NCBI GenBank assembly: GCA_030262895.1
Contig: JAJSZW010000014.1
Span: 1 to 43,802 of the forward strand
DNA from: Deltaproteobacteria bacterium
Lineage (GTDB): Bacteria > Desulfobacterota > Desulfobacteria > Desulfobacterales > ETH-SRB1
DNA length: 43,802 nucleotides
Direction: 5' to 3'
A program made the translations under genes and the position numbers. Below the pieces are notes generated by a model. That model was not told where the DNA came from and made no database searches. It was given only the letters and a program-made list of their open reading frames with translations. Shown here piece by piece: positions 8,370-18,100 of the stretch (its first letter is position 1; each line of letters starts with the position of its first letter).

Positions 8370-10739
8370 ATGAAGGTAACAATCATAGAGGATGAGGATG
8401 CCCACCGGGAACTCATGGAACGGTCCATAAAAAGAGAGTTCTCTGACGCTCAAATAAATTGTTTTGGAGAAATCGAGCGCTGCCTTGATTGCGTTGATCA
8501 GATAGTTCCGGACTTAATCATCACCGATTACCTGCTGCCGGGTATGAATGGACTGGATCTTCTCGCGGAACTACAGAGACGACATAAAGATATTCCGGTA
8601 GTGGTCGTCACCGGCCAGGGCGATGAAAATATCGCTGTTAACGCCATGAAACTCGGGGCTTATGACTATATAGTGAAATCCGGCGATTTCTTTTCGCTGG
8701 TACCCAGCATCATCAAAAACGTCATCCTCCGGAAGGAGTTGAAAAGAGCATTGAAGGAATCACAAGCTCTCTATGAACAGGAGAGAAATAAGCTCAATTC
8801 CATACTGACCAGCATGGTGACCCCCCTTGCGGTGATTACCGCAGAGATGACTATCGATTTCGCCAATCCGGTTTTTGAGAGGTTTTTTGGGAAAGAGCTC
8901 ATAGGTAAGCCATACCAAACCATATTTGGCAAATCGAGTGATGCAGGCTCTCGGTGTCTAAAGGCTATTAAGGATCGACAAATACAAAGCATGGAGTTTG
9001 AAGACCTCAATGGTCGAACTTGGCAAGTTACTGTCTCCCCCGGAATAGAATACAAAGGAGACACGATTACAGCAGTGCTCGTTTTTCAGGACATCACCGA
9101 GCGCAAGCGGGCTGAAGAAGCAGTGCAAAAAGCTTACGACGAGCTCGAACGACGGGTGGAGGAGCGCACCGCCGAACTGGTGGTAGCCAACGAGCAACTT
9201 CATCAGGAAATCATCGAGCGCAAGCAGGCTGAGGAGGCATTACGGAACTCAGAGGAAAAGTATCGTCTTTTGGTGGAGAATGCCAATAATGCCATTTTTA
9301 TTGTTCAGGACGGGGTCATAAAGTTTCCGAACCCGAAGACCGAAGAACTTCTGGGATATCGTGCTGAAGAATTAGCCAAGATCCCCTTTGTGAGTCTTAT
9401 TCATCCTGAAGACAGGGATGTTGTCTTTGAAAGGCACAAAAGAGAGAAGTATCCCAGTACCACCCATCCTTTTAAACTCATAAACAGAGCTGATGAACAG
9501 TTATGGGTGGAAATCAATGTCGTTCTTATCACGTGGGAAGGACGGCCGGCGACTCTCAATTTTCTTAGGGATGTAACGGAACAGAAGCGACTGGAGACCC
9601 GGCTCCGCCAGGCCCATAAGATGGAAGCCGTGGGTAGTCTGGCCGGTGGCATAGCACATGCTTTTAACAACCTCCTTATGGGTATTCAGGGAAATACCTC
9701 TTTGATGCTTTTAAGCATGGATTCCACACGGTCACATTATGAACGGCTCAAGGCCATTGAAAAACTGGTGCAAAGCGGAGCCACACTGACCAGCCGGCTT
9801 CTTGGATATGCCAGGGAGGGGAAATACCAGGCTAAACCAATTCATCTGAATCAATTAGTTGAAGAGACCTCCAACACATTTGGGACAACCAAAAAAGAGA
9901 TTACGATTCATCGCGAGCTTGCCGCCGACTTATATACAATAGACGCGGACAAGGGACAGATTGAGCAAGTCCTGTTTGACCTGTGTATTAATGCGGCAGA
10001 GGCCATGCCGGGTGGAGGGGACCTCACCTTTAAAACCATGAATATTACCTACCATAATATAAAGAGCGAACGGTTTCAGCCAAAGCCGGGTAACTATGTT
10101 CTGTTAACGGTTACTGACACAGGTGCAGGAATGGACAAAAGGACCATAGAGCGCGTCTTTGATCCCTTTTTTACAACAAAAGGGATGGCCAGGGGCGCAG
10201 GCCTTGGGTTGGCTTCGGCTTATGGTATCATAAAGGCCCACGGCGGATATATTGATGTGGAATCCAAGGAGGCGCATGGGGCCATCTTCAGGATTTATCT
10301 GCCTGCATCGGGAAAAAAGGTCCGGAAAGTTGTCAAAACTGCTGATGAAATCATTAAAGGCACTGAGACCGTCCTCCTGGTGGATGATGAAGAGGTCATC
10401 CTGAAAGTGTGCCGGGAGGTGTTGGAGGCGATGGGCTACCGGGTACTCACAGCCAGTGACGGAAAAAAGGCTATCGAAGTTTACAAGAAAAATCGTGATG
10501 AGACAGGCGTCGTCCTTTTGGACATGATTATGCCCGGTATGGGTGGTGGTGAAGTCTATGACCGAATGAAGGAGATCAACCCGGAAATAAAGGTTCTCCT
10601 TTCAAGTGGATACAGCATTGATGGTCAAGCAACCGAAATATTGGAACGCGGTTGTAATGGTTTTATTCAGAAACCCTTCAATGTGTCAGAGCTGTCTGGA
10701 AAAATAAGGAGGATTTTGGACAAAGACCAGGCTTTATAG
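8370..10739 (+). CDS. Hybrid histidine kinase: receiver-PAS-PAS-HisKA-HATPase-receiver
   Basis: This ~789-aa cytoplasmic signalling protein starts at ATG 8370, preceded by GGAG at the right spacing; an upstream TTG at 8355 is less likely. Order of domains: a receiver at residues 1-120 (IIEDED, IITDYLLPGMNG, YIVKS), a PAS domain, a coiled coil (ERRVEERTAEL), a second PAS (EEKYRLLVENANN), HisKA with the phospho-acceptor H430 in GGIAHAFNNLL, HATPase (DTGAGM, GAGLGLA), and a C-terminal receiver (LLVDDEE, LLDMIMPG). In most relatives His is followed by Asp (HDFNN); here it is Ala, so kinase activity may be altered. The N-terminal receiver closely resembles that of the gene at 13336, suggesting a shared upstream phosphodonor. 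No transmembrane segments are seen. Confidence 0.88.
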   Translation: MKVTIIEDEDAHRELMERSIKREFSDAQINCFGEIERCLDCVDQIVPDLIITDYLLPGMNGLDLLAELQRRHKDIPVVVVTGQGDENIAVNAMKLGAYDYIVKSGDFFSLVPSIIKNVILRKELKRALKESQALYEQERNKLNSILTSMVTPLAVITAEMTIDFANPVFERFFGKELIGKPYQTIFGKSSDAGSRCLKAIKDRQIQSMEFEDLNGRTWQVTVSPGIEYKGDTITAVLVFQDITERKRAEEAVQKAYDELERRVEERTAELVVANEQLHQEIIERKQAEEALRNSEEKYRLLVENANNAIFIVQDGVIKFPNPKTEELLGYRAEELAKIPFVSLIHPEDRDVVFERHKREKYPSTTHPFKLINRADEQLWVEINVVLITWEGRPATLNFLRDVTEQKRLETRLRQAHKMEAVGSLAGGIAHAFNNLLMGIQGNTSLMLLSMDSTRSHYERLKAIEKLVQSGATLTSRLLGYAREGKYQAKPIHLNQLVEETSNTFGTTKKEITIHRELAADLYTIDADKGQIEQVLFDLCINAAEAMPGGGDLTFKTMNITYHNIKSERFQPKPGNYVLLTVTDTGAGMDKRTIERVFDPFFTTKGMARGAGLGLASAYGIIKAHGGYIDVESKEAHGAIFRIYLPASGKKVRKVVKTADEIIKGTETVLLVDDEEVILKVCREVLEAMGYRVLTASDGKKAIEVYKKNRDETGVVLLDMIMPGMGGGEVYDRMKEINPEIKVLLSSGYSIDGQATEILERGCNGFIQKPFNVSELSGKIRRILDKDQAL

Positions 10740-10845
10740 ATTCGGTGTTCAAAGACCTTTGCAAAATTTTCTTGTCTAAGAAAAGAAAAAGTTGTAAATA
10801 GAAAGATTGCATTCAGCTTCGTCATTTTCAGTGAGGGCTTTTTTC

Positions 10846-12876
10846 ATGAAGAACCGTCCCGCAAATATTATTCTTCCATTAATAATCTTTCTTTGTCTTA
10901 GCGGTATTACTGTTGTTCTGTGGCAGGACTATACTGAGCATGATGAGAAAATCATGCTCAGGCACACCGAGACTACGGTGGAGCAGATCCACATGCGTCT
11001 GGAAAACTTTATGGAAGAGAGGCTCTCTTCATTAGAAGTACTGGCCGACCGCTGGGTCGAACGAAGGCCTCCTGACTTTAGCCATACCCGTTACCGACAG
11101 TTTGCCGAGACTTACTTTAAGCATTACCCCGGTTTTCAGGCCATCAATTGGGTTGACACGGACGGGTTTATCCGCTGGGTCTACCCCGAAAAACAAAATT
11201 ATGCCGCAAAGGATAAAAACCTGCTCAACCATCCTGAAACTGCTGTTCGGGAATCATTTGCACGCGCTGAAAGAGACCGTAAATATGTCATTACACCGTG
11301 CGTTAAGCTCCTTCAGGGCGGCCTTGGTTTTGCTGCTTACTGGCCTTTGATTTACGATGGCAAAATGCAAGGATACATAAATGGAGTCTTCAATATCAGC
11401 TCGGTAGTTAAATCACGGATCGGGGAAAATATCTTTGACGAGTTCCGGTTAGTCTTATATGAAGGAGATCGTCTCATCTATCAGCACGGCTTTGATAAGG
11501 AGCTTATGGCCTCCAAGCGTTCCGTCCGAGCCACACGTGAGATCCATTTTCGCGGAAAAACCTGGCGCCTGGAATTGGAACCACTGAGGATAACCGCAAA
11601 AAATGAGTTGGCCGCTTACCTGGGGCTGAAAAATCCCACGCACCTGATGTTTCTCTTCTTTGGTCTTACACTCTCGACCGGTTTGTCCTTCCTCCTTTAC
11701 TCCTTTATGCACAGGATGCAGATGTACCAGGTGGCCCTCGACCAGGCCCTCTATGAGGTAAATGAGCGAAAGCGTGCAGAGCAGGAAATACAGAATCTTC
11801 AGCACTACAATCGCATATTAATTGAAACAAACCTTGATCCTTTGGTAACCTTCGATCAGAAAGGGATCATACTGGATGTGAACGAGGCTACAATTAAAGC
11901 AATCGGCAGAACTCGAGAAGAGCTGACAGGAACCCCATTTGCTGATTATTTCACAGATCCTGAAAAGGCACACAAAGGGGCGATGTTGGTCTTTGAAACC
12001 GGAGAGGTTCGGAATTACGAGCTGGTCACGAAGGGGGATGGAAGCGAGACCATTGTTTCTTACAATGCTTCGGTCTACAAAGATCAGACGGGACAGGTAG
12101 TTGGTGCTTTTGCCGCAGCCCGCAACATCACCGATCAAAGGAGACTCGAACAGGAACGTGAAGTCTTGCTCAAGGAGCTGTCCGATAAAAACGAAGAACT
12201 CCAAACCTTTGTATATTCTGTCTCTCATGATCTAAAAACCCCCATTGTTACCATTGAGGGTTTTATCGGCGCCATGCGCGAAGATTTTAGGGATCAGATA
12301 TCGGAGGAGCAAGAAAAGTATATCAGGTATATGAGTGATGCAGCCCTGAAGATGGAGGCCCTGATCAATGACCTGCTGGAATTCTCCCGTATCGGACGCT
12401 TGACTGAAAAAAAGAGCGAGTTCTCTTTTGCCGGTATTGTAAAAGAGGTCTTGAAAACACTTCGACCTCAGATCCAGGCAAGGGGTATTGAAGTGGACAT
12501 TCAGGAAGATCTTCCGGATATCTACGGTGAGAAAAAGCGATTTATACAGGTCATGGAGAACCTGTTGACAAATGCGGTTAAATATATCGGAAAAGAGAAC
12601 CCTTGCCCGCAAATTGATGTCGGAGCTCAGGATCGCGACGGCCAAAAGGTGTTTTTTGTCCGCGATAACGGCATCGGTATAGAAAAAAGGTATTTTGACA
12701 AGATTTTTCAGATATTCCAAAGATTACCAGCAGCAAAAAAGCACGGAGAAGGAACAGGCGTTGGTCTGGCAATAGTAAAACGGATTATTGAACTCAATGG
12801 AGGCAAAATCTGGTTGACGTCAGAGCCAGGCAAGGGAAGCACATTCTTTTTTACACTTAAAGACAAGGAGACTTAA
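10846..12876 (+). CDS. Membrane sensor histidine kinase with CHASE-like periplasmic domain and PAS
   Basis: This ~676-aa kinase has a TM helix near its N-terminus (IILPLIIFLCLSGITVVLW) and a periplasmic CHASE-like domain. A second TM helix follows (HLMFLFFGLTLSTGLSFLLY), then a PAS domain (IETNLDPLVTFDQKGIILDV), HisKA with SVSHDLKTP, and HATPase with N-box NLLTNAVKYIG and G-boxes DNGIGI and GTGVGLA. It has no receiver, so phosphate probably passes to the Rcp1-like protein encoded 2 bp downstream. ATG 10846 with upstream GTGAGGG is preferred over the TTG at 10807. The ligand is unknown. A truncated copy of its sensor region lies at 8164-8364. Confidence 0.9.
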   Translation: MKNRPANIILPLIIFLCLSGITVVLWQDYTEHDEKIMLRHTETTVEQIHMRLENFMEERLSSLEVLADRWVERRPPDFSHTRYRQFAETYFKHYPGFQAINWVDTDGFIRWVYPEKQNYAAKDKNLLNHPETAVRESFARAERDRKYVITPCVKLLQGGLGFAAYWPLIYDGKMQGYINGVFNISSVVKSRIGENIFDEFRLVLYEGDRLIYQHGFDKELMASKRSVRATREIHFRGKTWRLELEPLRITAKNELAAYLGLKNPTHLMFLFFGLTLSTGLSFLLYSFMHRMQMYQVALDQALYEVNERKRAEQEIQNLQHYNRILIETNLDPLVTFDQKGIILDVNEATIKAIGRTREELTGTPFADYFTDPEKAHKGAMLVFETGEVRNYELVTKGDGSETIVSYNASVYKDQTGQVVGAFAAARNITDQRRLEQEREVLLKELSDKNEELQTFVYSVSHDLKTPIVTIEGFIGAMREDFRDQISEEQEKYIRYMSDAALKMEALINDLLEFSRIGRLTEKKSEFSFAGIVKEVLKTLRPQIQARGIEVDIQEDLPDIYGEKKRFIQVMENLLTNAVKYIGKENPCPQIDVGAQDRDGQKVFFVRDNGIGIEKRYFDKIFQIFQRLPAAKKHGEGTGVGLAIVKRIIELNGGKIWLTSEPGKGSTFFFTLKDKET

Positions 12877-12878
12877 AG

Positions 12879-13334
12879 ATGGATCATGAACCTTTGAACA
12901 TATTACTCGTTGAAGACGAAGAAGCTCATGCGCAACTGACCAAGCGGGCAATTCGAAAGGCAGGCAATGCAAACCGGATTGACGTTGTATACGATGGAGA
13001 AGAAGCCCTCAATTATCTTTACAACAATGGCGAATACGCTGATAAAACCAAATATCCACGTCCTGGGTTGATACTGCTCGATATCAAGCTCCCCGGTATT
13101 GATGGCATACAAGTTTTAAAAACAATTAAGGAGGACCCCAACCTCAAGCGTATGCCGGTAATCATGCTCACCACGTCCAAACGTGACGAAGATATCGCCC
13201 AGTCTTATAATTACCATGCAAACAGCTATCTGACAAAACCGGTTGGATTCAAGGAATTTGAGGATAAAATACAGCAGCTTGATTATTACTGGCTGCTTAT
13301 TAACGAGCTTCCTAACTCAGAAAAAAGTGTTTAG
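12879..13334 (+). CDS. Single-domain response regulator (Rcp1/CheY-like)
   Basis: This 151-aa protein consists of one receiver domain and nothing else. Acidic pocket residues lie in ILLVEDEEAH, the phospho-acceptor Asp in LILLDIKLPGIDG, the switch Thr in MLTTS and the Lys in YLTKPV. The loop between helix 2 and strand 3 (NNGEYADKTKYPRPG) is the longer form typical of Rcp1-type regulators, which partner with phytochrome-like or PAS kinases and have no DNA-binding output. It starts 2 bp after the preceding kinase, consistent with a cognate pair, and ends 1 bp before the next gene. Confidence 0.92.
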   Translation: MDHEPLNILLVEDEEAHAQLTKRAIRKAGNANRIDVVYDGEEALNYLYNNGEYADKTKYPRPGLILLDIKLPGIDGIQVLKTIKEDPNLKRMPVIMLTTSKRDEDIAQSYNYHANSYLTKPVGFKEFEDKIQQLDYYWLLINELPNSEKSV

Positions 13335-13335
13335 G

Positions 13336-14421
13336 ATGAGTAAAAAATTAAATATGGTAATCATTGAAGATGAGGAACCTCATTTCAAACTCATGGAAAG
13401 AGCAATTGTCAAAAATTTTCCGCATGCTTCAGTGAGCTATTTCAAGGATGCAAGTGCCTGCTTGGAAAAACTGGATGAGATAACCCCTGACATCATTATC
13501 ACTGATTACCTCTTGCCTGGAATGAACGGAATAGAGTTTTTAAAAACTCTAAAGCTCAAAAACAACCAAATCCCGGTCATCATGATCACTGGTCAGGGAG
13601 ACGAAACTATTGCCGCATACTCTATAAAACTGGGAGCCTGGGATTATATAGTAAAGTCTGCTGATTTTTTTGTCCTGCTTCCCAGTGTAGTCGAACAGGT
13701 TCTGCGTGAATGGAGTCTTAAGGAATCATTACGAAAATCTGAAAGACGGTTCCATGTTCTTTCGCAACAACTTATGAGAACACAAGAAATCGAACGGCGA
13801 AGGCTCTCCTGCGACCTGCACGATCATCTGGCACAAGACCTTTCCACGCTTAAAATCGGAATTGATACCCTTATTGATAATCATACAGAGACTTCCGTTA
13901 AAATAAAACAAAAGGTTTCAGAACTCTCCGATATGGTATATAAAACCATAATGGATGTACGTGAAATGGCTTATTTCCTGCGTCCGGCCGGTTTAGACAA
14001 GTTGGGGCTGGTACAGACAGTTTTCCAATATTGTGAAGATTTCTCTGCAAAAAATAACATTAAGGTTGATTTTTTCTCGGTCGGAATAGATGAGTTAGAG
14101 CTGGATTTTGATACAAAGATTGCTATTTACCGCCTGATACAAGAAGGTCTGAATAATATAAAGAAACATGCTGATGCAACCCATGCCGCCATCAAACTGA
14201 TTGCATCTTTTCCAAATATTATTCTTCGTATAGAAGATAACGGTAAGGGGTTTAATATACAAAAATATTCGGATTCAGCAATTAATGAAAAACATATGGG
14301 ACTCCTGAGTATGGAAGAGAGGGTATCCTTTCTTGCTGGTAAAATGAAAATCGAATCCCGTCTCAAGCAAGGCACAAAAATTCTAATTGAAATCCCTTGT
14401 AAGGAGCTGAATGGTGGTTGA
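13336..14421 (+). CDS. Receiver-HisKA_3 histidine kinase (NarX/DegS-type core)
   Basis: This ~361-aa soluble protein starts at ATG 13336, immediately after the preceding stop codon. An N-terminal receiver (IIEDEE, IITDYLLPGMNG, YIVKS) is joined to a HisKA_3 dimerisation domain with the His in RRRLSCDLHDHLAQDLSTL, and to a small HATPase (IQEGLNNIKKHADA, EDNGKGF, HMGLLSMEERV). HisKA_3 kinases normally phosphorylate NarL-type regulators, and one is encoded immediately downstream with an 11-nt overlap. The receiver replaces the usual membrane sensor, so this kinase probably relays a signal from another kinase. The receiver is a close paralogue of that at 8370. Confidence 0.9.
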   Translation: MSKKLNMVIIEDEEPHFKLMERAIVKNFPHASVSYFKDASACLEKLDEITPDIIITDYLLPGMNGIEFLKTLKLKNNQIPVIMITGQGDETIAAYSIKLGAWDYIVKSADFFVLLPSVVEQVLREWSLKESLRKSERRFHVLSQQLMRTQEIERRRLSCDLHDHLAQDLSTLKIGIDTLIDNHTETSVKIKQKVSELSDMVYKTIMDVREMAYFLRPAGLDKLGLVQTVFQYCEDFSAKNNIKVDFFSVGIDELELDFDTKIAIYRLIQEGLNNIKKHADATHAAIKLIASFPNIILRIEDNGKGFNIQKYSDSAINEKHMGLLSMEERVSFLAGKMKIESRLKQGTKILIEIPCKELNGG

Positions 14422-15091
14422 AAAGAAAACCGTTTTGATAGTTGATGATCATCCCCTTTTCAGGGAAGGCCTTAAGTCTCTTATAGGGCGCCATGCCGGA
14501 TTCGAAGTGGTTGGAGAAGCGGAAAGCGGAAAACAAGGAATAAAGAAGGCAAAAAAACTCAGGCCTGATTTAGTTATAATGGATCTGTCTTTACCTGATC
14601 AAAGCGGTATTGATGTTACTCGCAGGATACGCGGCATGTTGCCTGAGACACGCATCATGATACTTAGCATGCATTCCAAAATAGATTATATAACCAAAGC
14701 ATTTCAAGCCGGAGCTTGCGGATATGTTGTTAAAGAATCAGCCGCAGAAAGGCTTGTCGAGTGTCTTAAATCTATATCAAAAGGTGATTATTTCCTGGAT
14801 ACGTCTCTTTCTCATAAGGTGGTTAAAAACCTTATGGAATCAGGTGAAAAAGAAGCAAAGATAACGGATGCCGGTTATAAAACTCTCACCCCTCGTGAGC
14901 AACAGATCATGCGTCCGCTGGCCGAAGGGCTTTCTACTAAAGATATTGCCGATCAACTTTTCATAAGCCCCAAAACCGTTGAAAACCACAGATCGAACAT
15001 AATGAACAAGCTTGACCTTCACAGCACAATGGAACTGGTTCGTTTTGCTGCAAAGTTAGGAATTATCGATGTAGATCTGTGGAAGGGATAA
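14411..15091 (+). CDS. NarL/FixJ-family response regulator
   Basis: This 226-aa transcription factor has an N-terminal receiver (VLIVDDHPLFREGL; phospho-acceptor Asp in LVIMDLSLPDQSG; Lys in YVVKES). The C-terminal LuxR-type HTH reads LTPREQQIMRPLAEGLSTKD followed by IADQLFISPKTVENHRSNI. It is the evident DNA-binding output of the HisKA_3 kinase encoded just upstream. AAGGAG at 14401-14406 is a good Shine-Dalgarno, and the 11-nt overlap implies translational coupling. Its targets are unknown. The glycogen locus starts 76 bp downstream, but a terminator intervenes. Confidence 0.94.
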   Translation: MVVEKKTVLIVDDHPLFREGLKSLIGRHAGFEVVGEAESGKQGIKKAKKLRPDLVIMDLSLPDQSGIDVTRRIRGMLPETRIMILSMHSKIDYITKAFQAGACGYVVKESAAERLVECLKSISKGDYFLDTSLSHKVVKNLMESGEKEAKITDAGYKTLTPREQQIMRPLAEGLSTKDIADQLFISPKTVENHRSNIMNKLDLHSTMELVRFAAKLGIIDVDLWKG

Positions 15092-15101
15092 TATTTTTCG
15101 T

Positions 15102-15119
15102 AGCCGTTCACGGCTTTTT
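15102..15119 (+). terminator. Rho-independent terminator after the signalling block
   Basis: AGCCGTTCACGGCTTTTT forms a 6-bp GC-rich stem (AGCCGT/ACGGCT) directly followed by a T-run. It lies 10 bp past the stop of the NarL-type regulator, as expected for the end of that operon. Confidence 0.7.
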
Positions 15120-15120
15120 C

Positions 15121-15150
15121 TCGTTCCCATGCTCCAGCGTGGGAATGCAT
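15121..15150. repeat. Short palindromic dispersed repeat (CCCATGC...GCGTGGG type)
   Basis: TTCCCATGC (15124-15132) pairs with GCGTGGGAA (15137-15145) around a 4-nt loop, giving a 9-bp stem with one G-T pair. This motif, with flanks CG and TGC, resembles a REP-like palindrome that I have seen in many deltaproteobacterial intergenic regions; the comparison is from memory. It lies between the terminator and the debranching-enzyme gene and may overlap the latter's leader. Confidence 0.6.
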
Positions 15151-15167
15151 AAGGGGCTTGATTTCCC

Positions 15168-18100
15168 ATGAATAATTCGGACCGGATCATACAGAATCCT
15201 GCGCCGGGAACACGCGTTCTTCTATTTCGGGGCGATACAAAGATATTTACCCTTTCGCTGCCTCGTGAAGAAAATGGGAGCGCATGGCTTCGTACTAACA
15301 TTGGACATGCCGAAATCGCGCGGGAGGAAATAATCAGGGAGGTGGTCAATGATGAACCTCCGCTGGGACGGGACTGGTTCGACATTCCCATGTCACGTGT
15401 TGACGACCTGCGCTTTCAGGTCACCCTCCCTCTTTTTGAAATAGGCCATTTTGAAGCCAAGTGCTTCTTTTTGAAAAAAGGTGAAGTTGACCCGATATGG
15501 CCGGATGGACCTAACACTGCTATAAACGTTGAGCCGGCAGACACCTGTTGTTCAAACATAATCTACAATACGTTCGTGCGGCAGTTCAGCCCGTATAAGG
15601 GCGGCGGCGGTCTTCCCGATCCGGCCGAAGAAGTCTGGATCAAGGCGCTTGACAGGTCCGGTTATGCTGTGATCCCGCCATCCGGGACATTTCGGGAACT
15701 GCTCAGAGAACTTGATTTTATTGTGGGAGAGCTGGGGTGCAGAATTCTCCAGTTGCTTCCTGTCCATCCCACACCAACTACTTACGCCCGTATGGGACGG
15801 TTTGGAAGTCCGTATGCGGCATTAAGTTTTACATCCGTTGATCCGGCGCTGGCGGAATTCGACTCGCGTGCAACTCCTCTGGAGCAGTTCATCGAGCTGG
15901 TAGATGCAATCCATGAACGGAATGCCAGAGTTTTTATCGATATTGCCATTAACCATACGGGATGGGCTGCCGGCCTCCACGAGACCCACCCGGAATGGCT
16001 TGTCCGGGACAAGGACGGACGTATTAAGGTTCCCGGAGCATGGGGAGTAATCTGGGCAGATCTGACAGATCTCGATTTTACCCATAAAGGCCTGTGGCAA
16101 TATATGGCGGATGTCTTTCTTACATGGTGTCAACGTGAGGTAGATGGTTTTCGCTGCGATGCAGGATACATGATTCCTGTCCCTGTCTGGAAATATATTG
16201 TTGCCAGGGTCCGGGACCAGTATCCTGATACGGTTTTTCTCATCGAAGGACTTGGTGGAAAAATTTCCGTAACCAGAGAGATTCTGAACAAGGCTAATTT
16301 TGACTGGGCTTACTCGGAGCTCTTTCAAAATTATGACCGCAGCCAGATTGAAAGCTATCTTCCTGGAGCTGTCGAAGTCTCTCAAAGTGAAGGGATCATG
16401 GTCCATTTTGCGGAAACCCATGACAATAATCGCCTGGCTGCCCGCTCAAAGACCTTTGCCGGGATGCGCACTGCCCTGTGCGCTCTTTGTTCCAGCAATG
16501 GGGCTTTTGGTTTTGCCAATGGGGTGGAATGGTATGCAACGGAAAAAATCAATGTTCACGAAGCCCCTTCCCTTAACTGGGGGTCGGCAAACAACCAGGT
16601 CAATCACATACGCCGGCTCAACACCCTGCTCAAACGCCACCCTGCTTTTCATGACCAGACCGAACTAAAACTGGTGCAACAGGGCGGGGGAAATCACATT
16701 GTTCTGTTGCGGCACCATATACCTTCCGGAAAAAAGCTTCTGGTTGTGGTGAACCTTGACGATAAGAATCAGACCTGCGCTGCATGGAATCCGGAGCACA
16801 TGGGCATGGGAGGCCAGGTATTTACGGATCTCCTTACGGAAGATGAGGTAGTTGTTACCAGTTCCGGAAGGCAACAGACTTATCTCCTTGATCCAGGCCA
16901 GGTTCTCTGCCTTACATCCGACCAGAATGATATTAACCTGGTTCAAAACAGAGCTGGTCGGAACTTCATGCTTTTGGATCGAATTAAAAAACAGCGCTTG
17001 CGCGCCAAGGCCCTCGATGTGTTCCGGTATTACAATGACCAGGATCTGGAAAAGTTTGATCCGGATTCTGCCGAGCAGCAATTGGCTGAAGATCCTGTTG
17101 AGTACTGTCGCAATCTCAATTCCTTCAGCCGGGAGTCCAGGGTAATAACCTGGCAATGGCCCCGTGACTTGAAGCGTGAAGTAATGGTGCCGCCCGGTCA
17201 TTTTTTACTTGTGCGCGCCGGCAACTCGTTCCGCTCCAAAATTATGAACAAAGACCGGGTCATGGCATATGAAGAGAGCCTGCCCTGCATTGACGGGTCA
17301 TTTTTTGCGCTTTTTTCTCCGCTTCCTGCTCCGGCAGCACATTGCTCTCATACCCTGAAATTGTCGGTTTATACACCAGGAGACTGTGAACACGTTGATG
17401 CGCCTCTTTTTTTTCTGTCAGGTGCAGAAGATGCAAAAGTGAAAAGGATTTTTCACCGGTCGGAATTGTTGCACCGGCCCCTCTCGCTGCTTGGAACAAA
17501 CAGCCGTGGAGGTATGTTGCGCGCCAACGTTTTGTGGGGAAAACTATGCAGCCGGTACGATGCTCTGCTTGCCGCTAACCTGAATCCGGAATTTCCCGAA
17601 GAGAGACGGATCATGTTTACACGGTGCCGGGCGTGGCTCGTGTTTCAGGGCTACTCCCAGGAGATCTGCTTTGATTGCTTTAATTCTTTTTGCTTTGACT
17701 ACAATTCCCGCGGATTCTGGCTATACCATATCCCGACCGGCCAGGGAGAACATGTATCGCTCAGCATAGGAATCGAGATGAAAGATGGAGAGAATGCCTG
17801 TCGCATGGTATTTTTTCGCGACAGAGCCGGAGGTCGGAACCGGATGCTGGCCGACTGCCGGCAGGTTCAGCTCATTCTCCGGCCTGATATTGAAGATCGC
17901 AATTTTCACGAAACCACAAAGGCGTACCTGGGGCCTGAACATTTATGGCCGGAATCCGTGACAACGCATCCTCATGGTTTTACCTTTTCACCGGCGCCGG
18001 AACGTCAACTCCGGATCCAAATTTCGAAGGACTCCTTTGTATGGGAGCCGGAATGGCATTACATGGTACACCGTTCCATGGAGGCTGAGCGAGGCCTTGA

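Noticed and set aside
10772..10800. TTGTCT-N17-TAAATA as a promoter for the CHASE-type kinase
   Set aside because: Both hexamers match the consensus poorly in an A-rich tract; not strong enough to annotate.
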